From Acholoe squamosa (taxonomy: Eukaryota; Annelida; Polychaeta; Phyllodocida; Polynoidae), in contig OX439044.1 of the NCBI GenBank assembly GCA_949317995.1, forward strand, positions 27,290,733 through 27,354,732: a stretch of DNA of 64,000 nucleotides, given 5' to 3'. Within the stretch, counting starts at the first letter, position 1, and each line of letters opens with the position of its first letter. A program made the position numbers and the translations under genes. The notes under the pieces are model-generated. The model searched no databases and was not told the DNA's origin. It saw only the letters and a list, made by a program, of their open reading frames with translations. Shown here piece after piece: positions 62,621-64,000 of the stretch.

Positions 62621-63491
62621 CTGGTAATATAGAGAAATACATTTGTGTAGCAAGAGATAATTTACATGGTTCGATCTATTTGATAAGGCCACACTTTTTT
62701 TTATTGTTTGGGTTAATACCGTTATTGGCACGCCCGCACTGCAAAAGTCAAAATCCAGAATAAATCAACTTTTTTTATTTCCTCCGCCATCCCATAGCAA
62801 ATCTAAAACTTTTCTTACAGAATAGGTAGGTGTATTCTGGTATCAAAATGAAGCTAATCATGACAGGATTGCATTCAATCTAGCGCCATAAGCATTATAT
62901 GCTCAGTTAAACCATAGAAAATTAAATCCCCTACATCTAAAAGCATTACAACAAAAAGCAACTCCCGTAATGGTTATATAAGCTACACCCAAACTATCAT
63001 AGCATATCTCAAAAGCTACCGGGGGAACAGTTGAAATGATGCGATTGTAGGTTGTATTCTATTTTCTATTTCTTTTATTTCATCCTCCATCCTGGAGTTT
63101 TCATTTTGGGTGCCTGTAACCCAAACAATAAAAAAAAAAGTGTGGCAGAACATACTTGAAGTACAAAGGTCCATGGGTTATATGAGAAGGTATAAGGAAA
63201 AGCAATGTAAAAAGAGTTGTCAATGGTGCCATTTAACATACATCAAAATGGTAACTACTGTTCTCTGCGTAGTTGAAAACTTTTCTCATTGCAGGCCAAG
63301 ATGTTTTTTTTTCCTCACTCCTGCTATATGATTGGTTAATATCGCACAATCTATGTTTGAAAGCAGTGTTGTCAAAATGACACCGAAACACTGCCTTTTG
63401 CCAGGGGGAATCTGAAAGGCCCGCGTAAAGGCCTCGGGTCGCAGGCCAAAAATGGCCTCGCATGATCTCAGTTTTCTATTCATTAGACTAA

Positions 63492-63781
63492 GGGAGTGGT
63501 CATTATTTATCAACAGGGGGGTGGTGGGTTTTTGCGCGGATGTGCGAAATTTTTTTACCCCCCCCCCTCGACGGCAGTCAAAATATTTTGCGCTTTTCAT
63601 GCCCCTCTTTGATCTATAGTAGCGTGCAGGCTTTTTTGCTAAAAAGAGGGTAAAGTTTTTTAGCGCCCCCCTCAAGAGCGGCCAAAATTTTTTTAGCCCC
63701 CCCCCCCCAGGAGGGGTCTGAAAATTTTACGCCCCCCCTCAAACCCACCACCCCCCTTGTTGATAAATAATGACCACTCCC
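63492..63781 (+). mobile_element. Harbinger-like MITE, copy 3, TAA target duplication
   Basis: 290 bp, with ends GGGAGTGGTCATTATTTATC and GATAAATAATGACCACTCCC (nearly perfect complements). Flanked by TAA at 63489-63491 and 63782-63784. Same orientation as copy 1 (TTTGCGCGGA near the left end). The overlapping open frames (LFLAKKPARYYRSKRG) are translation of the repeat and recur with every copy. Confidence 0.85.
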
Positions 63782-63835
63782 TAATGGTCAAAGGATTTTT
63801 CAAATCCGACCACTGGAATTGAAGACAGGGCCTTA

Positions 63836-64000
63836 GGGAGTGGTCATTATTTATCAACAGGGGGGGAGGGTGGGTTTGAGGGGGGGCGTAAAATTTTCAG
63901 ACCCCTCCCGAGGGGGGAGCTAAAAAAATTTTGACCCCTCTTGAGGGGGGGGCTAAAAAAATTCACCCTCTTTTTAGCAAAAAAGCCCGCGCGCTACTAT
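63836..64000 (-). mobile_element. Harbinger-like MITE, copy 4, cut by window edge
   Basis: Begins GGGAGTGGTCATTATTTATC after a TTA at 63833-63835. The interior (GGGGGGCGTAAAATTTTCAG, CTCTTTTTAGC) reads in the orientation of copy 2. The right end is beyond the window. Lies 54 bp from copy 3 in opposite orientation. Confidence 0.82.

Larger units (their letters stand above)
42424..62562 (-). other. Intron 1 in window (20.1 kb) splitting the WW domain
   Basis: Largest intron visible, placed in phase 2 between the second and third WW strands. Rich in repeats: hAT-like MITEs (42972, 44869), family D (44425, 47008), family B copy 2 (46515), family C copy 2 (48646), Harbinger-like MITEs (51949, 61496), a 176-bp element (54759), a 490-bp MITE (56158) and a 30-bp tandem repeat (60671). 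No nested gene is convincingly supported. Confidence 0.75.
62621..64000 (-). other. Intron upstream of exon 1 in window
   Basis: Beginning of the intron leading to exons outside the window. Contains the Harbinger-like copies 3 and 4. No WW-encoding exon was found in it. Confidence 0.7.

Overview
The window is animal genomic DNA. It carries most of one large, intron-rich gene on the minus strand. The organism is probably a lophotrochozoan and most likely a mollusc. The arguments are exons separated by introns of 0.2 to 20 kb with GT/AG borders, a high load of small non-autonomous repeats, and a GTGAGTGAGTGAG-starting SINE-like repeat of a type I associate with molluscan genomes. The species assignment is inference only.

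The gene encodes a PLEKHA5/6/7-like protein (pleckstrin homology domain family A, the PEPP / junction-associated WW-PH scaffold family). I could trace 33 consecutive coding exons from 62620 down to a TGA stop at 3053. All reading phases are compatible and together they give about 2,833 residues. The N-terminus, presumably including a first WW domain, lies beyond the right edge of the window. Order in the protein (positions are plus-strand coordinates, read right to left): WW domain split over two exons (62.6 and 42.3 kb), short linker exons including a 24-nt microexon, PH domain (29.4 to 28.1 kb), disordered region (24.9 to 21.5 kb), one giant 2,820-nt exon (19.8 to 17.0 kb) with an RS-dipeptide tract and seven short RPxS / TITIPG-type repeats, a coiled-coil region over about ten exons (16.5 to 11.6 kb, including a 12-nt microexon), Tyr/Pro-rich exon (11.4 to 10.7 kb), and a C-terminal block with family-like motifs (KRFYGIL, MTVRDIKKR, a polyproline run, VEIPERYVPDSDDE).

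No second gene is convincingly supported on either strand. The rest is intron or downstream flank filled with repeats: three SINE-like copies with clear 11-13 bp target duplications; four Harbinger-like MITEs with TTA/TAA duplications; a CAGTGGCGG-ended hAT-like family (about six copies); a TTA-flanked 490-bp MITE; a 176-bp element with 18-bp perfect inverted ends; two mutually inverted copies of a ~345-bp repeat; two further two-copy dispersed repeats; an 11-bp/22-bp hierarchical minisatellite of about 1 kb; and a 30-bp tandem repeat.

The most interesting points are the unusual size of the predicted scaffold, its phase-symmetric giant disordered exon with an RS domain, and a tight cluster of four CRE-like sites about 650 bp upstream of that exon. 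That cluster, with an in-frame ATG just before the exon, could mark an internal promoter for a WW/PH-less isoform. No CRISPR, prokaryotic operon, or identifiable RNA gene is present.
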